Shown here: one piece after another, positions 1-7,135 of the stretch
Numbering within the stretch: the stretch's first letter is position 1
Layout: each line of letters opens with the position of its first letter
From: JBBAAP01 sp043808305
GTDB taxonomy: Bacteria > Planctomycetota > MHYJ01 > JACQXL01
Length of the DNA stretch: 15,218 bases
Direction of reading: 5' to 3'
NCBI GenBank assembly: GCA_043808305.1
Contig: JAZDFB010000162.1
Span: 1-15,218 of the forward strand
Position numbers and translations under genes: made by a program
Notes under the pieces: model-generated
Databases searched by the model: none
Told to the model about the DNA's origin: nothing
Seen by the model: the letters and a program-made list of their open reading frames with translations, nothing else

Positions 1-324
1 AATCTGCTCAACACATCCCGGCTGTATGAAATGAAATACTTGTTCTATAAAAATAATTATGTCAAACTCAGTGATTTTATTAATACCACTTCAAACAAGT
101 ACAACAGTGGAGAATGCTATGCCCAAGGCTGGAGCCTGATGTATTTTTTATTCAACTGGCGAAATGGCTTTTATGCCGATGAATTGGGAAATTATATCGA
201 ATATTTTCGAAATAACCCTTCTCTTACACCCCAACAACAAATCATGGTCTTTGAGCAGATCTTCAAAACCAAAATAGAAGTTATGGAAGCACAGTGGAAA
301 GACTACATCAAGTCTCTCAATTGA
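1..324 (+). CDS. C-terminal part of a DUF1570-like (putative gluzincin) protein, 5' end outside the window
   Basis: The frame is open to the left edge (N-L-L-N-T-S-R-L-Y-E before the first ATG at 31), so this is the 3' end of a longer gene and the ATG at 31 is probably internal. About 107 residues are visible. The segment with YAQGWSLMYFLFN, followed by a helix and a FEQIFKTKIEVMEAQWKDYI tail, resembles the C-terminal region of DUF1570 proteins, which are zinc-peptidase-like and common in Planctomycetota. The zinc motif expected in this family lies upstream and cannot be checked. The TGA stop is 2 bp from the stop of the convergent S41 peptidase gene, so there is no room for a separate terminator. 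The family call rests on a short C-terminal pattern and is tentative; the reading frame itself is convincing. Confidence 0.6.
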   Translation, partial: NLLNTSRLYEMKYLFYKNNYVKLSDFINTTSNKYNSGECYAQGWSLMYFLFNWRNGFYADELGNYIEYFRNNPSLTPQQQIMVFEQIFKTKIEVMEAQWKDYIKSLN

Positions 325-326
325 TT

Positions 327-2483
327 TTACTTCACAATTTTCCCCGGCTCCTCAGGCTGAGCTTCTTTTGGCTTATCAAACTTATGGGCGAATGGCAAAA
401 ACATCGGTATTGACGCCGGGTCAACACTTAAGTTGTTTGTCGCCTCAATAATAGCCCTTTGGAGAATTAGATCATCTTGCAGGTCAATTAAAAATTCCTG
501 TCCGCGTTCGTCTGAAACGCGCCGGCGGACGTGTTGCCTGAGCGCCTGGCGAATCTCTTCCTTTTCCATGCGAGTTTTAATATCCTGGTAAAACTCATCA
601 AATTTGGGATAACGATTACAGTCCATTCCGTCGTCATCAGCCAATGATTGAAACAACTGGGTGTTTGCCGGAAAATTCTCATTCAAATATTTATCCAAGC
701 TTCCGGAATCAAGCAGTTTATTGAATTCGTAATCCTTAGCCAGGTCGCGCTCAGCCTCGGTAACCTTAATATCCGGTTCCAGTCCGCCGACACCGTTTGT
801 TTTGTGTATCGAACGTCCAGAAGGCAGGTAATATAGAGCAATAGTTAATCTCAGCATCGGATGCGGGTCAAGTGCTTGAAGCTCAATAAGGTGTTGAACG
901 CTGCCTTTGCCGAATGTAGTTTTGCCGATCAGAATAGCCCGTTTGTGATCCTGAAGAACACCGGACAGTATTTCTGACGCGCTGGCCGAGTATTCATCAA
1001 CAAGTACGTAAATGGGTATATCTATTTTATCCGGTGTCATTGATTTTAATTCTTCCACTTTACCCACCCGGTCACGGGTGGTAACTAGAATCATGTCTTT
1101 GTCCAATATGCGGTCAAGAATCTGGGTAACCGCCTTGAGGTACCCGCCTCCGTTTCGGCGTACATCGATAATCAGTGCTTTCATACCTTGCTTGGTGAGC
1201 GTATTCAAGCAATCCTCGAATTCATCGGCAGTTTTGTCGCCGAAAGTAGTAATTAACAAGTAACCAACCTGGCCGGGAAGCATCTCGGACCGGGCGGTTT
1301 TAACCTTAACGATAGCCCGTGTAAGAACATAATCGCGCTCCTTAGTCCAGCCACGCCTAAAAACCTTTATTTTGACCTGAGTGCCCGGGTCACCCTTAAG
1401 TTTGTTAACCAGGTAATCAAGGTCTTTGCCCCGTGTAGACTCTCCTTCTATTTCGGTAATACGGTCAAGCGATCTGAGTCCGGCCTTGTAGGCCGGCCAA
1501 CCATACATCGGCCGTTCAATGGTAAGGTATTCATCGCGAGTATTGACATAAGCGCCCACGCCACCATAGCGCATGTTAAGCGATTCTTGAGCATTCCGGC
1601 GCTCTTCTGCGTTTTGGTACGAAGAAAAACGGTCCAGACTGCTGACTAACCCAGCCGCAGCCGCTTCCATAAGCGCTTTATTATCTTTGGATTTATTCGG
1701 ATCCACATAAAGCTCTCTAACTAATCCAAGTATCTCGTCCAGAAGCTGGTAATTGTTGCCTGCTGAACCTTTGCTTTCCTGGGACTGATAGTAATCTTGA
1801 AGCTCTTTATATTTTAGAAATATTTTTGCCATCCGCCCGTTTTCGGTCGGGTCGACACTGAGCTCCCTAAGAACTTCTTTGCTCCGTTCAAACTGATCCA
1901 TATCGGCCAAGGCCAGCGCGGCGGATAGCCTTAGATTTACGTCTTTTTGATTAAGTATTTCCCGTATGTTGGCTGCAGCCTTGGGCTCACCGGTCAGCTG
2001 GTAAAGCAGTTTGTTCAAGGCAAGCCCCTGGTAGATATTAACTGACGTTCCCAGGATATCCCTAATCGAGTCGACCAGCTCTTTGCGAGCAAAAGGTTCC
2101 GGCGAGCTGAGCCTGACCAAGTTGCCCAGAAGCTCGGCGGCTATCAGACCAGCCTTACCGGCACTTTCCGATTTTATGATACTGACAAAAACGCTAATAC
2201 TTTCGGGCTTGCGGTCGAGCTTATAGAGTATCCGGGCACAGGCTAACCGTATATTGACGCTGGAGTTTTTAAGTCCGTCCTCAACCACCAGAAGCGATTG
2301 GGCTCCAACTGATTCGATTTCGCGCACGGTTTCCCAGAATGCGCTGGTTTCGATGGCGTTTTCAGACGATGCATTATATTTTTCCAATTTCTTCATTGAT
2401 TCACTGGGGTCAATTGCATCCTCGGTAAACGTTAAAGGAACCCAGGATAGGCATATTAACACAAGTATTAAATATTTTTCCAT
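327..2483 (-). CDS. Secreted S41-family C-terminal processing peptidase with N-terminal HEAT-like repeats and a PDZ domain
   Basis: A 718-residue protein with a signal peptide (hydrophobic residues 4-19, likely cut before E21-D22). Residues about 50-225 look like HEAT-type helical pairs. A CtpA-like helical linker follows (about 245-290, ending LDRFSSYQ), then a PDZ domain (about 305-375, with GGVGAYV and KAGLRSLDRI) and the S41 core (about 400-560). The Ser-Lys-Gln catalytic set of CtpA/Tsp peptidases is intact: S501 in SASASEI, K526 in TFGKGSVQ (25 residues later, the usual spacing) and Q530. DVRRNGGG (441-448) is the substrate-strand motif. A charged helical tail follows. The family cleaves C-termini of periplasmic proteins, often in envelope maintenance. 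A typical CtpA has about 400-450 residues, and the surplus is mostly the HEAT part. The gene lies 28 bp behind the lipoprotein gene and may be cotranscribed with it. The Shine-Dalgarno is weak (AAGAG, 6 nt before the ATG). Confidence 0.93.
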   Translation of the reverse strand: MEKYLILVLICLSWVPLTFTEDAIDPSESMKKLEKYNASSENAIETSAFWETVREIESVGAQSLLVVEDGLKNSSVNIRLACARILYKLDRKPESISVFVSIIKSESAGKAGLIAAELLGNLVRLSSPEPFARKELVDSIRDILGTSVNIYQGLALNKLLYQLTGEPKAAANIREILNQKDVNLRLSAALALADMDQFERSKEVLRELSVDPTENGRMAKIFLKYKELQDYYQSQESKGSAGNNYQLLDEILGLVRELYVDPNKSKDNKALMEAAAAGLVSSLDRFSSYQNAEERRNAQESLNMRYGGVGAYVNTRDEYLTIERPMYGWPAYKAGLRSLDRITEIEGESTRGKDLDYLVNKLKGDPGTQVKIKVFRRGWTKERDYVLTRAIVKVKTARSEMLPGQVGYLLITTFGDKTADEFEDCLNTLTKQGMKALIIDVRRNGGGYLKAVTQILDRILDKDMILVTTRDRVGKVEELKSMTPDKIDIPIYVLVDEYSASASEILSGVLQDHKRAILIGKTTFGKGSVQHLIELQALDPHPMLRLTIALYYLPSGRSIHKTNGVGGLEPDIKVTEAERDLAKDYEFNKLLDSGSLDKYLNENFPANTQLFQSLADDDGMDCNRYPKFDEFYQDIKTRMEKEEIRQALRQHVRRRVSDERGQEFLIDLQDDLILQRAIIEATNNLSVDPASIPMFLPFAHKFDKPKEAQPEEPGKIVK

Positions 2484-2511
2484 GACACACTCTTTTCTTT
2501 ATTACAATCCT

Positions 2512-3438
2512 TTACTTGAATTTTATATTTATCTCTTCAGCCAGATCGATATTGAACGCGCCACCGGACATCTCGCTGAGTTCTTGCATCGCGCCCTTCA
2601 TGTTCATTATGTTATCAGGTGTAAACGACTGCTGATATTTTTCAATAACACCTTTCCATTTATCCATTGAGGCAAGTAACTTGTCACCGTCTATTGAGAG
2701 GAATGTAATTTTATTGCTATCACGAAAAGAAGCGTTGGTTTCGATTATCTCGGTGCCGCAGGTCAATCCCAGAGAAATCCGCATGCCCTTAAGTAATTGT
2801 TTCATGCTTTCCATATCGACCTGGTTGTTGGGCTGTTCATCTTTTTTTTTGGTCTGACTTGAACCTTTAGGTTCTTGCTGGTCGGTTTTTTTAGTTGGGT
2901 TCTGTACATCTGTCTTTTTAAGAGGTGATTTTATAGTCAATACAGTTGCCTTACCATCGGGAAGTTTATTTAGCATAAACCTGAATGTTTCCATCTTTGA
3001 GGCCGAAGATGGGGTCATTCCACCCATAAAACTGCCTATTGGGCCAGTTGACTGGGGGTCGATTTTTATATTCGTGATATCTGTGAAGGTATATGTTACA
3101 TTAAAGCAAATAAATTCATCTTTAGTGGTTTCCTTGGAGAATGACTCAAAGTATACTCCTTGCCCGTAGGACGATGCTAACTTGCGGAATTCTTTTTCCA
3201 TACTTGCTGTTTCGTCCTTTTTCTCCACTTTTCCATCCTTGGGAACGGATATAGACATCATACCGTTAAGCATGGAAAAAGTCTCTTTGCTTAATCCAAT
3301 GGTTTGCTTAATCTTACCCGATCCGTCGGGATTAACGCTGATATTGACATCTACCTTGAAACATCCGGTTACCGTTAAAATAACGACACCGAGTACGGGC
3401 CAAATCATAAATCTTTTCCTATCATTCCTTTTAAACAT
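2512..3438 (-). CDS. Lipoprotein of unknown function with a VNPDGSGKI motif
   Basis: A 308-residue protein from the ATG at 3438. A TTG directly upstream (3441) would add one residue. The N-terminus has a basic stretch (KRNDRKR), a hydrophobic core and a lipobox ending V-T-G-C (Cys26), so it should be lipidated and envelope-located. The mature protein opens with FKVDVNISVNPDGSGKIKQ, a pattern like that of small LppM/DUF3153-type lipoproteins, but that is only a resemblance. Two folded parts flank a Lys/Thr/Gln/Pro-rich linker (about 170-206, with repeated KKTD). An internal ATG at 3408 has a better Shine-Dalgarno (AGGA) but would remove the basic n-region of the signal peptide, so I prefer 3438. 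It sits 28 bp upstream of the S41 peptidase and may be a partner or substrate of it. No function can be assigned. Confidence 0.85.
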   Translation of the reverse strand: MFKRNDRKRFMIWPVLGVVILTVTGCFKVDVNISVNPDGSGKIKQTIGLSKETFSMLNGMMSISVPKDGKVEKKDETASMEKEFRKLASSYGQGVYFESFSKETTKDEFICFNVTYTFTDITNIKIDPQSTGPIGSFMGGMTPSSASKMETFRFMLNKLPDGKATVLTIKSPLKKTDVQNPTKKTDQQEPKGSSQTKKKDEQPNNQVDMESMKQLLKGMRISLGLTCGTEIIETNASFRDSNKITFLSIDGDKLLASMDKWKGVIEKYQQSFTPDNIMNMKGAMQELSEMSGGAFNIDLAEEINIKFK

Positions 3439-3462
3439 CAATTATAATTATTATTTAAGCAA

Positions 3463-3490
3463 AAATTACATCCTAAAACTGCAAAGTCAA
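3463..3490 (-). promoter_or_regulatory. Possible promoter for the lipoprotein-S41 pair
   Basis: On the minus strand TTGACT (3485-3490) is followed after 16 bp by TAATTT (3463-3468), which keeps the three most conserved -10 positions. The predicted start near 3456 would leave a leader of about 18 nt. The -10 match is weak. Confidence 0.3.
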
Positions 3491-3497
3491 GTTTTAG

Positions 3498-3525
3498 TTG
3501 ACTAATATGACTTATGGACGATAAT
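3498..3525 (+). promoter_or_regulatory. Putative sigma70-type promoter for the cyclic-diphosphoglycerate-synthase-like gene
   Basis: TTGACT (3498-3503), a 16-bp spacer and GATAAT (3520-3525) each match the consensus at five of six positions. A start near 3532 would give a leader of about 140 nt before the ATG at 3675, and that leader contains the inverted-repeat element at 3575-3656. The -35 box and the opposing -35 box at 3485-3490 form a perfect AGTCAA/TTGACT inverted repeat with a 7-bp spacer, so one regulator could in principle act on both directions. Confidence 0.45.
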
Positions 3526-3574
3526 AAATCGTTTATTAATGTTAAACTTATCTATAATTAGAAAGAATGACCTC

Positions 3575-3656
3575 TGTTGAATAATTCTATATTATATTGC
3601 GTTTTATCGCCCCGCTTGGGCGGGACGGCTACTCTATTTTTGATAGTTATTCAACA
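3575..3656. repeat. 82-bp element with 10-bp terminal inverted repeats and an internal GC-rich hairpin
   Basis: TGTTGAATAA (3575-3584) and TTATTCAACA (3647-3656) are perfect inverted repeats. Between them lies CCCGC-TTGG-GCGGG (3611-3624), a perfect 5-bp stem with a 4-nt loop in otherwise AT-rich sequence. The element ends 18 nt before the start codon at 3675, so it would be in the transcribed leader. It looks like a small MITE or a structured leader. It is not a standard intrinsic terminator because no T-run directly follows the hairpin. Confidence 0.6.
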
Positions 3657-3674
3657 AAGCAGAAAGAACCCTAT

Positions 3675-4988
3675 ATGAAAAAGATAAAAGTTATTATAAT
3701 GGGAGCTGCGGGCAAGGATTTTCATACTTTCAATACCTGTTTCCGCGATAATCCTAAATATGAGGTTGTGGCGTTTACAGCCACCCAGATACCCAATATC
3801 GAAGGCCGAACCTATCCGCCCGAGCTGGCCGGCAAACTCTATCCCAAAGGCATTCTGATATATCCGGAAAGCAACCTGATTAAGCTCATCAAGAAGCATA
3901 AAATAAACGAAGTTTATTTTGCCTATAGCGACGTGTCTTATGATTATATTGACGGCCACCGCAAGAAAGTGGAGAAAGCTGGAGCCATATTCAAGCTAAC
4001 CGAACCGAAAGATACAATGATTAAAGCTCATAAACCAGTTATAGCTATATGCGCGGTCAGAACTGGCGCGGGGAAAAGCCCCTGCACCCGTCGGATCGTA
4101 AACATTCTTAAGCTTCATAATAAGAGGGTTGCGGTTATCCGCCACCCGATGCCCTACGGAGACCTCAGAAAACAGATAGTCCAACGGTTTGAAACCATCC
4201 AGGATATGGATAAGCATAAGTGCACCATTGAGGAGCGTGAAGAATACGAGCCTCATATCATCAAAGGCGCAATAGTTTATGCCGGCGTAGATTATCAAAA
4301 GATACTCGACGCGGCCGAGAAAGAAACTGATTTTATCATCTGGGATGGTGGTAATAACGATACCCCATTCTACAAGCCTAATCTACATATCACTGTGGCC
4401 GACCCTTTAAGACCTGGACATGAACTGTCATACTACCCCGGCCGTGTCAATTTCGAAATGGCCGATGTGATAGTTATTAATAAAGTTGACATAGCTGAAG
4501 CATCTGCCGTGGAAAGTATTGTCAAGAATGCCAAGAAATATAATCCCGATGCCATTGTTATCAAGGCTAATTCTCCCATATTTGTAACAGATTCCGGCGC
4601 AATCAAGGGCAAAAAAGTTCTTGTCATAGAGGATGGGCCAACTGTTACGCATGGAGACATGGGTTACGGAGCCGGGTTTGTAGCCGCCAAGAAATATAAG
4701 GCCAAAGAAGTTATCAACCCCAGACCTTACGCAGTCGGTAAGCTGGCTGAAGTATTCAAGAAATACAAACACACCAAGTCTGTCCTGCCGGCTGTTGGCT
4801 ATAGCCCCCAACAAATAAATGATTTGGAAGCAACCATTAAAAAAATACCGGCTGATCTGGTCATCGTGGCAACCCCGATTGATCTGCTTAGGCTGATTAA
4901 AATTGACAAACCCTCTGTCCGGGTAACCTACGAGTTGGAAGAAATTACCAAGCCGACACTGGAAGACATTGTCAAAAGGATGTTATAG
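3675..4988 (+). CDS. cpgS: Cyclic 2,3-diphosphoglycerate synthase-like P-loop protein (COG2403 type)
   Basis: A 437-residue cytoplasmic protein. It opens with a Rossmann-like segment (VIIMGAAGKDFHTFN, residues 7-21) and a conserved block with TATQIPNIEGRTYPPELAGK (35-54). A P-loop follows (RTGAGKS, 129-135), then RHPMPYGDL, WDGGNND (223-229), DPLRPGHELSYYPG and INKVD (268-272, an NKxD-like motif). These match the family named after the archaeal enzyme that cyclises 2,3-diphosphoglycerate using ATP. Bacterial members are often labelled only 'GTPase', so the substrate here is unproven. Length and motif order look complete. A TTG at 3597 would add 26 residues encoded by the repeat element; these resemble nothing in the family, so the ATG at 3675 is preferred, with weak ribosome-binding sequence (AGAAAGAA). 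The gene stands alone, convergent with the amidase gene. Confidence 0.85.
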   Translation: MKKIKVIIMGAAGKDFHTFNTCFRDNPKYEVVAFTATQIPNIEGRTYPPELAGKLYPKGILIYPESNLIKLIKKHKINEVYFAYSDVSYDYIDGHRKKVEKAGAIFKLTEPKDTMIKAHKPVIAICAVRTGAGKSPCTRRIVNILKLHNKRVAVIRHPMPYGDLRKQIVQRFETIQDMDKHKCTIEEREEYEPHIIKGAIVYAGVDYQKILDAAEKETDFIIWDGGNNDTPFYKPNLHITVADPLRPGHELSYYPGRVNFEMADVIVINKVDIAEASAVESIVKNAKKYNPDAIVIKANSPIFVTDSGAIKGKKVLVIEDGPTVTHGDMGYGAGFVAAKKYKAKEVINPRPYAVGKLAEVFKKYKHTKSVLPAVGYSPQQINDLEATIKKIPADLVIVATPIDLLRLIKIDKPSVRVTYELEEITKPTLEDIVKRML

Positions 4989-5013
4989 TCGGTCAGTTTA
5001 TAGGCTGGTAGTT

Positions 5014-5033
5014 TTTAGCCCCGCTAAACGGAA
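5014..5033 (+). repeat. Decayed copy of the GCCCCGCT hairpin motif
   Basis: The 70-bp gap between the convergent synthase-like and amidase genes contains TTTAGCCCCGCTA (5014-5026). The same 13-mer occurs inverted at 15183-15195. The right half (AAACGGAA) is eroded compared with the copies at 3609-3625 and 15176-15191. Only a weak CCG/CGG hairpin is possible, and I see no convincing terminator in this gap. Confidence 0.4.
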
Positions 5034-5058
5034 GGCTTGCGTTCTAACTTGCAGCCAC

Positions 5059-5745
5059 CTAGTGAATCAGACGGGTTTTAATGGTGTCCAGCGAGAAATT
5101 TTTCCCCGGGCAATTGGTCTCGCCTTTATCCACATCACGGTGGACAACAATATTGCTGTTGGGGATGTTATACTTCTTGCAGAGTTCCGCAAGTAGTTTT
5201 AGCAACGCCGAGATCTGCTTTTCCGTAGGCTTCTTATCGTCAAAGTTGCCAACCAAACATATCCCGATTGACTGATGGTTCATTTTGCCGTCCCAGCAAT
5301 GTATCCCTGCGATTTGCTTTTCCCACCTAATGCTGGTTTCCACCTGACCGTCCTTGGAATTTGTCCCGTTACCGATGACAAAGTGATACGCCAACCCCTC
5401 CACGAGTCCTTTTTCTCCCCTGTGATAATTATCGAATATCTTAGCGCTGCCCTTATTTGTGGCGCTGTGATGAATTACGATGTATTTCCACTGGATTTTG
5501 TCCTCAACCGCCTTTTTATCTTCTTTAGAAGGATTGGGCGATTGCGGTTTCTGGCTAAAACCGACTTTGTTGGTGCTAATTTGTTTGGACACTTGATCTT
5601 TAAGGTTTGTGGTAGTCTCGCTTATTTTTTTGTCAATCAGTGCCTCTTCAGTCTGAGCCAGTCCCGGGTCGGCCATAAAAAGATATGCTGCGAAAATAAA
5701 AGCCACCACAGCACCCAGCGTTAACATAAAATCCAAAAATTTCAT
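5059..5745 (-). CDS. Membrane-anchored N-acetylmuramoyl-L-alanine amidase (Amidase_2/PGRP fold)
   Basis: A 228-residue protein with one N-terminal hydrophobic segment (about 7-24) that acts as a signal peptide or uncleaved anchor. A polar linker (about 30-85) follows, then an Amidase_2 domain (about 86-228). Zinc ligands fit H92 (IVIHHSA), H202 (VVHRDV) and C212 (NCPG). AYHFVIG (119-125) and a QSIGICLVGNF strand (158-168) are typical of the fold. The family cuts the bond between N-acetylmuramate and L-alanine in peptidoglycan, so it should act in the periplasm. The start is supported by AGGA 7 nt before the ATG. It is last in a leftward series, 57 bp behind the MacB-like permease, which suggests cotranscription with the exporter genes. 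A local job in opening the wall for the secretin complex is inference; housekeeping muropeptide recycling is the alternative. Confidence 0.9.
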   Translation of the reverse strand: MKFLDFMLTLGAVVAFIFAAYLFMADPGLAQTEEALIDKKISETTTNLKDQVSKQISTNKVGFSQKPQSPNPSKEDKKAVEDKIQWKYIVIHHSATNKGSAKIFDNYHRGEKGLVEGLAYHFVIGNGTNSKDGQVETSIRWEKQIAGIHCWDGKMNHQSIGICLVGNFDDKKPTEKQISALLKLLAELCKKYNIPNSNIVVHRDVDKGETNCPGKNFSLDTIKTRLIH

Positions 5746-5802
5746 AAAACTATCCTGATATCTATATCGACAGAAGGGTCAAAGGACTTGAGTTGTCAGG
5801 TC

Positions 5803-7128
5803 TTATTCGTATTTCAGCGCTTCGATAGGGTTTATATTAGCAGCTCGATAAGCCGGGTAAAGCCCGAAGATAATACCGATCAAAACAGAGACGCTAAAGG
5901 CAACAATAATAGAATAAGCAGCAATAATAGTAATATAAGTCGGAACAAGCAGAGGTATAATCTTAGAAAAACCCACCCCCAGAAAAATCCCAATAACACC
6001 GCCTCCAACAGTCAACACAAGGGTTTCCACAATAAATTGTTTAATAATATGCCGTTTTTTGGCGCCAATAGCCCGGCGTAAACCTATTTCTCTGGTACGC
6101 TCGCTAATGGTAGCCAGCATTGTGTTCATAACACCAATACCTCCGACTAACAAAGAAATCGCCGCAATGGATCCCATTACTACCGTAAAAAGCCACTCGG
6201 CCCGCCGCGATTGCGCCAGCAGCTCATAGGGAACTATTACATTATAATTTCCGTCCGGATTTGTTTTTTTAAGACTATGCGCAATGATTTGCCCTGTTTC
6301 TTCCGCTAATAACTCGTTTTTCATCCGGCAGCATATTTCGCTTATGGCTGTTTCCACCACAGATATGCTTTTGTTGACTTGCTCACCACTTTCTTGTTGA
6401 TACTCCTCAGATGATGTATTTTTGATAGGATGTTCTTCGCCAAAATACTTTAACGCCGTCGCAAAAGGCACATAAATATCCTTATTAATATCCGTTGATC
6501 CCTTGGGAATATTTTTATTCCTGGTAATCCCGACCACGCTAAAATGCTGCCCGCCTATGCGAATATACTGGCCGATAGGGTCGCGCCAGGCAAATATTTT
6601 ACGCTTAGCTTCCGGTCCCAATACACAAATTCTCTTTTCCTCGCTCATATCCAGATAGGAAATAAATCTGCCTTTGTCAATTTGCGTGTTTGCAACATTA
6701 TAATACGCCGGTTCTACAGCCATTACTTTCAAATCAAGTTTCTTCCCGTTCAAAGGGCTGATTATATCCATCGAAAGTTCACGAACCGGAGTAATAAACT
6801 GAAGATTGGGGCATATCGCTTTAAGATGCTCTATTTGCTTGGCATTAAACCCCTGGGTGATTTTAATATTATTCTTGCCTTGTTTTTTCAGCAGGTTAAT
6901 TTCTTCTTCAATCTTCTGATCGGACATTTTCTGGTATTTTATCCAAATATTTTTTATGCCTAAAAAAGAAATTTGCCTAAGCGTTTCCTGCTTGGCGCCG
7001 GCGCCGATGGAAAGCATGGCAATGACTGCTGCCACGCCAAAAACAATCCCTAACATCGTGGAAAGAGACCGGAGTTTATAGAGGTAAAGGCTGCCTAACC
7101 CAAGTTTTAAAATACTCCATGTATTCAT
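5803..7128 (-). CDS. MacB/FtsX-type ABC transporter permease
   Basis: A 441-residue inner-membrane protein with the standard MacB/LolC/FtsX layout: a short amphipathic N-terminus, TM1 (about 24-44), a large periplasmic MacB_PCD-type domain (about 45-290), then TM2 (about 313-337), TM3 (about 364-392) and TM4 (about 400-425). The cytoplasmic coupling segment after TM2 (MNTMLATISERTREIGLRRAIG, 334-355) and the C-terminal YPAYRAANINPIEAL motif are family hallmarks. Such permeases work mechanically: the ATPase drives periplasmic domain movements instead of carrying cargo through the membrane part. Unlike E. coli MacB, the nucleotide-binding domain is a separate protein, encoded by the first gene of this unit. 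The start codon is 7 bp after the adaptor stop and lacks a Shine-Dalgarno, which points to translational coupling. Confidence 0.95.
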   Translation of the reverse strand: MNTWSILKLGLGSLYLYKLRSLSTMLGIVFGVAAVIAMLSIGAGAKQETLRQISFLGIKNIWIKYQKMSDQKIEEEINLLKKQGKNNIKITQGFNAKQIEHLKAICPNLQFITPVRELSMDIISPLNGKKLDLKVMAVEPAYYNVANTQIDKGRFISYLDMSEEKRICVLGPEAKRKIFAWRDPIGQYIRIGGQHFSVVGITRNKNIPKGSTDINKDIYVPFATALKYFGEEHPIKNTSSEEYQQESGEQVNKSISVVETAISEICCRMKNELLAEETGQIIAHSLKKTNPDGNYNVIVPYELLAQSRRAEWLFTVVMGSIAAISLLVGGIGVMNTMLATISERTREIGLRRAIGAKKRHIIKQFIVETLVLTVGGGVIGIFLGVGFSKIIPLLVPTYITIIAAYSIIVAFSVSVLIGIIFGLYPAYRAANINPIEALKYE

Positions 7129-7135
7129 ACAGGAA

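Noticed and set aside
2451..2483. S41 peptidase as a lipoprotein through Cys11
   Set aside because: The residue before the Cys is Ile, which does not fit a lipobox, and the hydrophobic stretch continues beyond the Cys.
3597..3674. N-terminal extension of the synthase-like protein from a TTG at 3597
   Set aside because: The 26 added residues are encoded by the inverted-repeat element and look unlike the family, whose proteins begin at the strand KVIIMGAAG. The ATG at 3675 gives that start.
5275..5724. Plus-strand open frame of about 150 codons opposite the amidase gene
   Set aside because: It is the antisense of a gene with clear Amidase_2 motifs and has no recognisable domain or ribosome-binding site.
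6544..6963. Plus-strand open frame opposite the permease gene
   Set aside because: It is antisense to the MacB-type periplasmic domain, with no family resemblance; it looks like a shadow frame.
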